Of a stretch of DNA of 64,000 nucleotides, positions 13,493-24,700 are shown in pieces. The notes under the pieces are model-generated. The model did not search any database, was not told where the DNA came from, and was given only the letters and a program-made list of their open reading frames with translations. This stretch comes from Quillaja saponaria (Eukaryota > Streptophyta > Magnoliopsida > Fabales > Quillajaceae). The position numbers and the translations under genes were made by a program. Every line of letters starts with the position of its first letter. Positions within the stretch are counted from its first letter, which is position 1. Location: NCBI GenBank assembly GCA_029379385.1, contig CM055617.1:682001-746000 (forward strand), given 5' to 3'.

Positions 13493-13800
13493 TCTCTAAT
13501 GATTTGTTTGGACTAATGAATCTCATCATAATAGATGTCTAGCCTATAATCAATCATTGCTGGACTAATGATTTTCAATGAAAAATCACATTACATTCTT
13601 TTTTTCTTTTTTCTTTTTTTTTGGGTTTCATTTACCTTTGTCTTTATCTCTAATGATTTGTTTGGACCAATGAATCTCATCATAATAGATGTCTTAGCCT
13701 ATAATCAATCATTGCTGGACTAATGATTTTCAATGAAAAATCACAATACATTCTTTTTTTTTTTTTTGGGTTTCATTTACCTTTGTCTTTCAACATTTTC
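13493..13800. repeat. Direct tandem duplication of about 154 bp inside unit A
   Basis: TCTCTAATGATTTGTTTGGA starts at about 13493 and again, with one change, at about 13647, each followed by the same ~150 bp (AATGAATCTCATCATAATAG..., then a T-rich stretch and TTCATTTACCTTTGTCTTT). Units B and C carry only one copy, so this happened after the unit was duplicated. Confidence 0.8.
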
Positions 13801-14148
13801 CTTGGATTCAGTTTTGAGATCTCCATTATTTATATTAAGTTGGTTTCATTTTTAAATTATTTTTGTGATTGCGTGCTTTCTTGTGTCTACAACTATCCTC
13901 GTTCAATCTTTATATAAAACTCATAATTCTATTATTATTAGTCATCGTGCATTTTCTTCGATATATAATTTTTCTCGTTTAATCTTTTTATATAAAAAAA
14001 ATCCTTCATGCACATATTTTTATAAGTGCCATTTTCTTTTCCTATATAACTAGAAAGAATTACAAATACTAATTATACAACTCATAAATTTTGTAAGATT
14101 CAAGTGGTAGAAATCATATATAATTAATAACCATATATTAGTAGCTAG

Positions 14149-14802
14149 TTTTGTTGTGCAAGAAATCTTGTAATTTCCTCTCATAATAGTAATTACTTGA
14201 TGAAGAACCATCAGCAGAGAAGATCATGACACCATTAACATCAAATCCATTTTCCTCCAACAAAAGAAGACCCTTCTAAAATGCATCACCTTGAATTCCT
14301 CTTCTATTAACTTCTTCATAACTAGGCAACAACTTGTTCTTGTCAAACTGTATTGCTCTAAGCTTAAAATCTTCCAAAAACTTTTCTGGGGTATTAACTT
14401 TATCATGATAGAATTGGTGATTTACATAGCCTATGACATTTTTACAGCCATTAAAGAGCTCAATATAAGGTTTAGCTGTAAGATGATATGGAGCAATGAT
14501 GGCTATAGAAATAACACTTTGGTTTTTCAAAAGGGTTATTAGCTCCCCAATACAATAAGCAAAATTGGTTGTTGAATTTCTTCTTGGGAAATTCTCATAG
14601 TCAATGTCTATGCCATCAAGATGGTATACTCTTGCTAAGGATTTTAGGGATGTAAAAGCATTTGAAATCCAAAGATTACGGTTTATTGGGTCATACCAAG
14701 AAATGACTTTTTGGCTTAGGCTCCAACCTACAAGGCTGGCTAAGACTTTTACATTGGGGTGGTGGGACTTTATGGCTTGGATAGAGTTTGGGGTCAATGT
14801 GT
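14149..14802 (-). pseudogene. GH18 class III chitinase-like fragment, unit A (5'-truncated, frameshifted)
   Basis: Encodes the middle and end of a GH18 protein of the chitinase 2 / RuBisCO-associated-protein type. It begins at TPNSIQAIKSHHPNVK and includes the active-site strand LDGIDIDYENFP (the DxxDxDxE motif ends in the acid E). The 5' half, including the signal peptide, was lost at the array junction near 14802. A one-base deletion turns ...GDAFFEG... into GDAF-stop near 14278; the former C-terminus can still be read in another frame (EENGFDVNGVMIFSADGSS). No function is expected. Confidence 0.8.
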
Positions 14803-14885
14803 TTATTTATTTATTTTTCTGTTCTCAAAAACTAGAGAAAGGTTATCTTATGGAACTTTTTGTTTCAAACTTAAATAATTTGTAG

Positions 14886-15058
14886 GACTACATGTATCGT
14901 CTTAATGATAAAGGGATGCCAAAAAATAGTGTTCCAAATCATTGGAAGGGGGAGAAAGGCCTCTATAGTGTTGGATTTTCAAGGAGAGGATTGGGGGTAT
15001 CAATGGATGCAGAGGCCATGACATTAATAAAATTTGGGTGTGTTTGGGAGATGGTTAA
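14886..15058 (+). pseudogene. Copy of YUCCA exon 4, unit B (broken)
   Basis: The splice acceptor TTGTAG is retained, and the frame begins [20 protein letters not shown] as in the parent exon. A 3-nt loss changes RGLFGVS to RGLGVS, and a 7-nt loss after MDAEAM shifts the frame and removes the normal end. It has no upstream exons of its own. Confidence 0.88.
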
Positions 15059-16767
15059 CTAAATTGATGGGACACGGAGAGGAGGTAACGCTAATGGAAT
15101 AACTTTTTCTTTTTTCTAAATAGATACGAAGAGAAGAGAATAAAAATTATTTATCTCACAATCCACACTTGCTCACTTAAAACATCCAAGTAAAGGGATG
15201 GGTACCCTCTCCACCTTCTCTTTATAAACACTTTACTGTTATTCTCTCAAAACTCTCAAACATCGATTCTCTTAAGCTCTCTCAAAAAAAAAATATTGCA
15301 TTAGAGGGCTACTATAGCGCATAAATCTTGTCATTTTTTCTTTGTTTGTTTCCGAATAAATCAATGCTCGGATTTGTCTATTCCATTGTCATTGAAAGGT
15401 GGAGTGAGAATATATAAGTATTTTAATTAAAAAATAAAAATAAAAATTGTAGGTAACACTAAATCTGGATGTTTATTAATTTCTTATTTTTGTTGTAAGT
15501 GTCGTTGGACTTGATTATTTAATATTTTTATTTTTATTTTACCTATAAAAAAAAAACATAAGTTTATAACTATGTTATAACATTATGATGTTCAGATTTG
15601 TTTTATTTGTACAAATAAAAAATTGGGCTTTCAACCCTATATAAATATTTTTGCAAAGCAAATTTTTTTTGTTATTAATTACATTATAATATAAGTGAAA
15701 TATGTTTTGTCAAAAATAATTTCTTTAGTCCATAATTTTCATCGTTCAATATTATCAAGAATAGATTTAGACGATTTAATTCAACTGCATCATATATTGG
15801 AATTTTTTATTTCTTCTTATTTTTGTGTTCCAACTTCCTTCATTTCCAACTTTTCTTATGCCACCTAATTTTGAGATCTTCATTTTATAAAATTGGTCTA
15901 ATTTGAAATTTTAATATTTTCATAATTACTTTATCCAATATATAAATTTCTTAGTTTTAACATTATCATACATTTATTAATTTTCTTGATTTGAATTTGT
16001 TTCATTCATAAATTTTCTAGATTTGAATATCCCTCAAAAAGACTGTGGGGAGTAAAATTTATATGTTCCATTTTCAATACTTAGCCATGTATAAAGTTGA
16101 GACGTCAATTTTACTTTCAAAGATTTACAAAAAATATATATTAGTTGGCATAGTTATATGGTGATTTACAATGAAATGTCTACTAACACTTATTTTAACT
16201 CAAATTGTCAAATGATCAATACATTTGCTGGAGTCATCCACTTATCCGTAAATCGTCACAATTTGTAACGATTTTCTTTAACTACCTATAGTCTCTTCAT
16301 AATAGAGATCACTGTCAAGCCTATAATTAATCATTGCTGGACTAATGATTTTCAGTGAAAAATCACATTAATTTTTCTTTGGTCTCATTTACCTTTGTCT
16401 TTCAACATTTTCCTTGGATTTAGTTTTGAGATCTCCATTATTTTTATTAAGTTGGTTTCATTTTTAAATTATTTCTTTGATTATGTGCTTTCTTCTATCT
16501 ATAACTGTCCTTGTTCAATCTTTACGTAAAACTCATAATTCTTTTATTTTTAGTCATTACGCATTTTAGTCCACATATAATTTTTCTTGTTTAATCTTTT
16601 TATAAGAAAATCCTTCATGCACATATTATAAAAATTGTAATTTATTTATTTATTATTATTATTTTTTTGTATAACTAGAAAGAATTACAAATCCTAAATT
16701 TACAACTCATAATTTTGTAAGATTCAAGTGGTAGAACTCATATTTAATATAACCATATATTAGTAGC

Positions 16768-16887
16768 TAGTTTTGTTGAGCAAGAAATCTTGTAATTTCC
16801 TTTCATAATAATAATTACTTGATGAAGAAGCATCAGCAGAGAAGATCATGACACCATTAACTTCAAATTCATTTTCCTCCAACAAAT
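16768..16887 (-). pseudogene. GH18 3'-terminal fragment, unit B
   Basis: Only the last ~35 codons remain (LEENEFEVNGVMIFSADASS, then YYYERKLQDFLLNK), matching the ends of the unit A and unit C copies. It is truncated by the array junction. Confidence 0.8.
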
Positions 16888-19800
16888 TAGAGAAAGGTTA
16901 TCTTATGGAATTTTTTTGTTCCAAACTTAAATAATTTGCAGGACTACATGTATTGTCTTAGTGATAAAGGGATGCCAAAAAATAGTGTTTCAAATCATTG
17001 GAAGGGAGAGAAAGGCCTCTATTGTGCTGGACTTTCAAGGATAGGACTATTTGGGGTATCAAAGGATGTAGAGGCCATAATCCATGACATTAACAAAATT
17101 AGGGTGTGTTTGGGAGATGGATAAGTAAATCGATGGGACATGGAGAGGAGGGAACACTAATAGTATTTTTTTTTATTTTCTCTAAATCGATATAAAGAGA
17201 AGAGAATAAAAATTATTTGTCTCACAATCCTCGCTCTCTCACTTAAAACATCCAAATAAAGGGAAGGGTACCCTCTCCACCTTCTCTTTATAAAAACTCG
17301 ATTCTTATTATCTTAAAACTCTCAAACATCGATTCTCTTAAGCTTTTCCTCAAAAAAATAAAAAAAAATTATTGCATTAGGTGGCTACTATGGCACATAA
17401 ATCTCGTCCTTTTTTTTTTCTTTGTTTGGTTTATGCATAAATCAATCTCGGATTTGTCTATTTCATTGTCATTTAACGGTGGAGTGAGAATATATATGTA
17501 TTTTACTTTTAAAAAATAAAATAAAATTTTATATCTTAACATTAGATTTGGATGTTTATTGATTTTTTATTTATGTTGTAACTGTCATTGGAATTGATTA
17601 TTTAATATTATTATTCTTATTTTACTTATAAAAGAAACTATAAGTCTGTAATTATGTTAAATATAACATTATGACATTCATATTTGTTTATTTTCAAAAA
17701 TAAAGGGCTATCAACTCTGTATAAATATTACTGCAAAGCAAAATTTTCTTGTTATTAATTACACTATAATATAAGTGAAATATGTTTCGTCGAAAATAAT
17801 TTCTTTAGTCCATAACTTTCATTGTTCAACATTATCAAGAATAGGGATCTTTCATTGTATATTTTATTATGATTTAAAAAAAATTATGTTTCATTTTTCA
17901 AGACTATTGCTAGCTTCGCACAAAACTTAGGAACAAATTAAGAGAATTGGAATTTTGAAATTTTACCAATTTTAAAATTATATGCAATTAGTTTAAGAAT
18001 TATTCACTAACAAATAAATGATCTACAATCATAATAATTTATTATGACAGAGAATGAAATGTCTACTAACACCTATTTAAAATATGCTTTTGAACATAAA
18101 TCATCAAAAGTGTTAGTGGTTTACTATTGTAAGTTTACTCACAAATAAATAGAGATTTGGTTGTTTATTTTTTTGAAATTGTTGATTTATTCATAAATCG
18201 GAGTAGAGTTAGACGATTTAATTTAACTGCATATACCTCGTGATAAATCGTCATAGATTTGATTTTTTTATTTCCTCTTATTTTTGTGTTCCAACTTCCT
18301 TCATTTCCAACTTATCCTATTCCACCTAATTTTGAGATCTTCATATCATAAAATTGGTTTAATTTGAAATTTTAATATTTTCATAATTACTAATTAGTTT
18401 CTCCGGTCTATAAATTTCGTAGTTTTAACATTATCATAAAAAGAATTTTTCATGAGTATATTATCAATGCATTGACCTGTTGATTAAGAACGTGTGCTTC
18501 ATTAATTAATTTTTTAGACTTGAATCTCCTCAAAAAGACTATGGGGAGTAAAATTTATATGTTCCCTTTTCAATACTTAGCCTTGTATGAAGTTTGGATG
18601 AATCAATTTTATTTTCAAAGATTTAGGAAGAATATATATTAGTTGGCATAGTTATATGGTGATTTACCAAGAAATGTTGACTAACACTTATTTAACCCAA
18701 ATCGTCAAATAATCAATATATTTACTGAAGTTATCCATTCAGCTGTAAATCGTCACACTCTATAGCTGATTTTCTTGGACTACCTATACTCTCATCATAT
18801 TAGACATTACTGTCAAGCCTATAATTAATCATTGTTGGACTAATGATTTTCGATGAAAAATCACATTAAATTATATTTTTTCTCTCTCTATTTGCCTTTG
18901 TCTTCCAATTTTTACCTTAGATTTAGCTTTGAGATCTTCATTAGTTATATTAGGTTGGTTTAATTTTTAAATTATTTTTGTCATTTCATGCTTTTTTCTA
19001 TTTATAACGGTTCTCATACTTTCAATCTTTCTAACGAAAATCAGTTTGTGCATGTATTATTACAATTTTTTTATATATATAACTAGAAAGAATTACAAAT
19101 GCTAATTATACAACTCACAAATTTTGTAAGATTCAAGTGGTAGAAATCATATATAATTAATAACCATATATTAGTAGCTTGTTTTGTTGAGCAAGAAATC
19201 TTGTAATTTCCTCTCATAGTAATAATTACTTGGTGAAGAAGCATCAGCAGAGAAGATCATGACACCATTAACATCAAATGCCATTTTCCTCCAACAAAAG
19301 AAGACCCTCAAAAAATGCATCACCTTGAATTCCTCTTCCATTAACTTCATAACTAGGCAACAACTTGGTATTGTCAAACTGCATTGCTCTAAGTTTAAAA
19401 TCTTCCAAAAACTTTTCTGGGGTATTAACTTTATCAGTATAGAATTGGTGATTTACGTAGTCAATGACATTTTTGTAGCCATTAAAGAGCTCAATATAAG
19501 GTTTAGCTGTAAGATGATATGGAGCAATGGTGGCTATAGAAATAACACTTTGGTTTTTCAAAAGGGTTATTAGCTCCCCAATACAATAAGCAAAATTGGT
19601 TGTTGAATTTCTTTTTGGGAAATTCTCATAGTCGATGTCTATGCCATCAAGATGGTATACGTTTGCTAAGGATTTTAGGGATGTGAAAGCATTTGAAATC
19701 CAAAGATTAGGGTTTATTGGTTCATACCAAGAAATGACTTTTTGTCTTAGGCTCCAACCTGCAAGGCTGGCTAAGACTTTTACATTGGGGTGGTGGGACT

Positions 19801-20001
19801 TGATGGCTTGGACAGAGTTTGGGGTCAATGTGTTTGCCCAATAAGGTGAGAATTTTCCATTTTGGATCATGTTGCCTGAAGAATCTGAATCTATGGCAAA
19901 GCTAAGTAGGAAATGGAAATCAATTTCATCTTCAATTGGCATAGAACTAAGAGTTATTGGAATACCTGTTGCTCCAATGTATTCCATTATTACCTTTCCA
20001 T
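16888..20001. repeat. Tandem array unit C
   Basis: Third copy. It starts at TTAGAGAAAGGTT from YUCCA intron 3, includes an intact exon 4 copy and the AT-rich flank, and ends in the longest GH18 copy, which continues past the duplicated part to its own 5' end near 20633. Compared with unit B it has about 400 bp more in the flank (around 17850-18240). Confidence 0.85.
16942..17124 (+). pseudogene. Copy of YUCCA exon 4, unit C (open frame and acceptor kept)
   Basis: It follows a good acceptor (TTTGCAG) and encodes 60 residues plus stop, beginning DYMYCLSDKGMPKNSVSNHW and ending NKIRVCLGDG, nearly the same as the real exon. It has no start codon or upstream exons, so alone it is not a gene. Because splice site, frame and stop survive, it could act as an alternative last exon for the YUCCA gene 4.9 kb upstream; no evidence of use can be seen here. 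Confidence 0.8.
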
Positions 20002-20633
20002 CTGAGAAAACACAGAATGAGTCAAATATTCACGGCTATCAATGAAGCATATATACTTTCTTTATTATTTAAGATAAGAGGGCTTTTAATTTCCGGGTAG
20101 AGAAGAGTTTGAAGAAAATAAATATTTTTACAAATAAGTTGTCAATGTTAACAAATATTGAATCTTGATCTTATCGAGTTTCAATCAACTATCATGTATT
20201 ATTTGAGACAAGAATACTTTGCTTAATACATATTTGCAAGACACTACGCATTTAACAAACCAAATTAATGAGCCTAACATTCAACAATTTTATGATCATG
20301 GATAAGAAATTAATCATTTTTAAGAAAACAATTAGCTTCTCGGATGGCGATTTAAAGCCGTGATTTGTAATGACAATCTTTGAATTTTTTGTTTTCTTGG
20401 AGGTTAACTTGTAAATTAATTAGATTATTTTCTCGCTTATTTATGGATTATATATATAACACTAATACTAATTTGAAATGAAACTATATGATTTTGGAAT
20501 GTTCGATTACTATTTGCTAACAGAAAAAAAGAAGAAGACAGAGAGATCTATTTATTACATACCACAGATATGCTGGAGAACGAGTACAACTCCAGCAACA
20601 AAGAGGCAGAAGCTATGATTCTCAGTGAATCAT
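19171..20633 (-). pseudogene. GH18 class III chitinase-like gene, fullest copy (frameshifted at both ends)
   Basis: A secreted glycoside-hydrolase-18 protein of the chitinase 2 / RuBisCO-associated-protein group, which binds or cuts chitin-like glycans. Exon 1 (to 20563) encodes a hydrophobic signal peptide (FCLFVAGVVLVLQHIC) and exon 2 (from 20001) starts DGKVIMEYIGATG, then SFAIDSD, HPNVKVLASLAGWS, and catalytic LDGIDIDYENFPKR. Two lesions are seen. The ATG at 20633-20631 is one base out of frame with the signal peptide and runs into TGA. One extra C near 19282 ends the protein at EENGI, where unit A reads EENGFDVNGV. The original stop is near 19171. If both are sequencing errors the gene could be functional. 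It is convergent with the YUCCA gene. Confidence 0.8.
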
Positions 20634-21770
20634 CTTTCTTTCTTCTTTGTTAGCAATGCCTTGCTTTATTGAATTCCATAATCTAAGTGTTCATGTTAAT
20701 ATTTATAAACAAATTTTCCATTAATTACTATGCCGTCTTAATTATCTATAACACATTAATTAAATTATAATAATAATTAATGATTAGTCAATTGGTGAAT
20801 ATTACAAGAAGTCTTCTCTATCTTTGTATTTATGATGTCCCCAAGAGAATATATGAATGCCATACACAATTTTTGTGCCAAAGGTTTGTCGTTTTAGCAG
20901 GCTTTACTTCTTACTTTTTACCCAAAAATGGTACCTAGGATATTGCTTTGCCGCCATTGAAAATCTTGATATCAAGTTTGAATATGGTATTTAATTTAAT
21001 TACATAACAAAATGTATCTCGTTTCTCTTTCTGTTTTTAAATTTTATATTCTATTTAAAAGTTAAATTTAAAATATCTTCCGTGAGAGAATAAAAAATAT
21101 GCCCCTTGCATTATCATTTTTGAACAAATGGTGGGTAATAATTATAAAAATAAAAGTTACATAATAACCTTATAATAAATAAAAGATTAAACCCGGACTT
21201 TGAATTTTTATCTACTTGATAAGTATTCTACGGTTGATGCAACTACGTAATTAGGTTTTGGTCCGAGCTATGTTTAGTCCGATCTCAATTCAAACTTAAG
21301 TACAAGACTTTGTTGATTTTTAAATTCAACAGAGTTTCCCACACTTAAAACTGTTTGTAGCTAAATGTGTAATTTTATATTTGCTACATATTTATCGGTA
21401 TAATGTAATTTTTATAGAGAATACCAATATATTTAATTAAATATTTCAAAAACTTGAAATTTATTAGTTTAACATTTTAGAACTTCATAGGCCCAAATGG
21501 TAACTAATTGGACCCGCATGAGTTAACAAGGGGTGTGCGTAGCGCCCAAGTAAAAACGGATTGAAGCACGACCCTGGATCTAATCAGGCCTTGCGGGTCT
21601 AAATTCACGATCGGAATGTAACGGTTGAAAAATCCTCAAGTGCTGGTTTGATTGTGAACTCGTCCGCACCAAATTCCTGACTCCCTTTCTGCTTGTTATG
21701 TATGCTCAATTGAGGCACCTGCAGACAAGAAGAACAGAGAAAAAACGATGCAAGAGATCTGACATCTGAA
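20634..21770. other. Intergenic region between the GH18 copy and the O-fucosyltransferase gene
   Basis: AT-rich, divergent promoter space for both neighbours. No conserved frame, RNA gene or repeat was recognised. Confidence 0.5.
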
Positions 21771-24700
21771 ATGGTAAATAGAGGTCATTTCAGAGTCCCT
21801 TTAAGTGCTAGATTTCTTCTAAGAAAACCATCTTCTAATGCCATCACACTGTATATAATTTTCATATTTGCCTTTTCTGTCTTCATATTCCTCTTTTATG
21901 CGAGGAATATAGTGGAAGATGAGCAAAAACCTTTGATTTCTGTGGAATCTCAATCTGAGAAGGTACTATTTCTTCTTATTCTTTCCTATTTGTGGTTTGG
22001 AAAATTGGGTTTCATTATAATTTTTATGGGTAGTATTAGTTGAAGGAAATGGTGGGTTACTAACTTTGTACATCATCATAAATGGTGGGATTAGCATATT
22101 CCGTTATGGTTAATTTTAAATTAAAGGTTTCGTGATGTTCACATTGAATTATCTTGGATTTGTATAATAGAAATTTCATTTGTTTGGTGATTAAAAGCAG
22201 CTTTTTTATTTTTTATTTTTATGAAGAAGACTACAGATGTATTGAACTTCACTGCATATTGAAATTTTTTTAACATAGAATTGTGGCTATTATTACCTCA
22301 AGATCTTCTCTTTCATAATCCCCTCCCTCTTCAGTTAATGCACACACCAGAAAGTTCACGGGGACACTTTTGCATTAGAGAATAAAAAAAGTATTTAGTG
22401 CTGAGGTTACTGCTATTCTTTCAATAAATTGGATAAAGTTGATACTTGCTATGCTATATATCTATAAGATTAGCAATTCAAGATTCTCTATTTCATAACC
22501 CCCTCCCCGGAGAATGTACCCACTAAGAAGGAAAGAAAAGAAAGTTTTTTGGGGGACTCAGACATCTACAAGTTTCGTTTTCTCTTGAAGAGGGTACATG
22601 ATATGCGTGAATCCAGCTGTTTGCTGAATTCATAGTAGGTTTTTCCTGTGCTTGCATATGTTAAGGGGAAGCAGAAAATGTCATTATTCCATATCCTTCT
22701 TGCTGTTATCAATTTGCATATCAATATAATATGGGTAATAAATCTGTTCTCTGCTTCCAATATAACAGGTGCCTGATGAACAACTTAGTGATGCTCCTTT
22801 CAGTCATGGTTTACACACATGTGTCAAGCCTACTTCTAAATACAAAGGTTTCAGATCCTAACATATGTTAATGACTTAATTTAATATCATAAGCACAGTT
22901 TACATACATTTCAGAAGACACTTACATATTTAAATATTATCTGTAATTTAAGTTTGTTTTTCAGTATTTCAAGCTTATGCTAGTTTCTTGTCTTGTACAA
23001 TAGAAAATATCGATGCTATCGTTTCAAGTGCATGCAATATCTTACTATCTCTAAAGTTTGTTTCACCATTTGCAGCTTCCCAAGGATCCAATCGATATAT
23101 AACAGTGAGAAGTAACGGTGGACTAAACCAAATGCGCACTGGTGTAAGTCCCCTACAGGCTACATCTTCTCTTGCAGTCTCTTCTAATTATAGCACAAGG
23201 CTACATTAGGGTGATTATATCTGTAACCTTATGTTGAAAATCCTGTATTGTGTTACAATACTAGTACATTTGAGATGGCGCATAAATTACTATTTGGATT
23301 AGCAAATTGACAGAAAAAGTGTAGTTAGTAGTCTGTGGGATTCATTTTTGGTCTTCTGAAACTGGTAATGAATATTTCTTTGACTGCCAATATCTGGCAT
23401 TGATCTTTTACCTTCGTCATTGGTAACGTCATTAGCTTTAACTGCGCTGTTTGGAAAAATGAATTTCTTCCATAATATGCACTCTAACATATATGACACT
23501 TTTGTTATATAACCTTGTCGCAATTGATATGCAAATTTCTTGAAGTTAGAGGTCAATCTGTCCTGCCGCCTCAAAAGGTCCGGGAACACGCTTAAAGTCA
23601 ATGGTGTTCTTATTTTTAAGGGGTTTTGTTTACATTACCAGTATCTTCTTTATAGGCCTATAACTATTATCCGCATAACTCAACTTTTATTTATGCTTCG
23701 AAGTTTGTTAACTAAATTCAGTAATTATTATTTGTTCTATAGATATCGGACATGGTGGCTGTGGCTCACATAATGAATGCAACGTTAGTTATTCCCCAAC
23801 TGGATAAGCGCTCATTCTGGCAAGATTCTAGGTATATACTTTTTCCTATTTCAACACCACTGGAATTCGTTGGTTACTTTTTCCCTGTTTCCTGTAATAT
23901 TCTCTTACCATGTGGCATGTGCAGTGTATTTTCAGACATATTTGATGAGTTTCATTTCATTGAATCATTAAAAGGAGATGTCAGGATCGTGAAGGAACTT
24001 CCTAAGAGCTTGGAAGCTGCCCCCAGGGCCAGGAAACACTTGCACTTCTTGGTCTGGCAAGGGTTACTATGAAGAGATGACAAGTTTATGGAATGATTAT
24101 CAGGTAATCAAACATATGTAATTATGTATTCCAAAATGAACTTTGTGACCATAATTGTGGAAGAGTACTTTAATTGTGCTTGCTGTAAATTACACTAACC
24201 ATCATATGTGAATCACAGACAACTCCCTATGCTTAAGTGTGTAGCTGTAGCTTTGTTTTTTCACCAGGGACACCATTATGTTCCACTTCCACTCTCTGTT
24301 ATTCAATTATACAGGAAAAACAAATTCAAAAAAATAAAAGTGAGGTTTCAGAAATCTGATGCCTGTGCATGGTTAATGTCTACTTCTATCACGCAGCCAC
24401 TACAGTGTCTATAAAAAGGAGGGCTGGTGTAAGCTCAACGTGATTCTTATGCACATCTCAAAATCATGGATCTTATGTTCTAAATAAGGATTCATATCTT
24501 AGAACCCATACCAAGCAATTGGGATGAAATACAGCCAGTTCAAAATTTCAAATTGTTTGGAAGATTTCTAAGTTTAATAAGGTAGAATCTGTGGGAAGAT
24601 ATGGATTTGACCATGTGCTTTACTTATGTATTACTTTCTTAATGAATTCATTACCACATTGAGGAAACCAAAAAAAAAAAAAAAAAAGGGATTCACTCCC

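Larger units (their letters stand above)
12020..14802. repeat. Tandem array unit A (YUCCA intron 3/exon 4, 3' flank, inverted GH18 fragment)
   Basis: The first of three tandem copies. It runs from within YUCCA intron 3 (the shared part begins about 12034), through exon 4 and about 1.8 kb of AT-rich 3' flank, to a reverse-strand GH18 fragment cut off at about 14802. The right junction fuses GH18 codons to the ATTTATTTATTTTT of YUCCA intron 3, with a few bases of T-rich microhomology. The same flank sequences recur in units B and C (for example ATTTGTCTATTCCATTG near 12618 and 15375). Confidence 0.88.
14803..16887. repeat. Tandem array unit B
   Basis: Second copy, about 2.1 kb. It starts in YUCCA intron 3 sequence (TTTATTTATTTTTCTGTTCTC), carries a decayed exon 4 copy (14886-15058), the AT-rich flank, and only the last ~115 bp of the GH18 sequence. 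Its right junction at about 16885 joins GH18 (TTTTCCTCCAACAAA) to TTAGAGAAAGGTT of YUCCA intron 3 with AAA microhomology. Confidence 0.88.

Noticed and set aside
14291..14885. Plus-strand frames over the GH18 fragment in unit A (and the same at 19259-19844)
   Set aside because: They mirror the GH18 coding strand and have no independent support.
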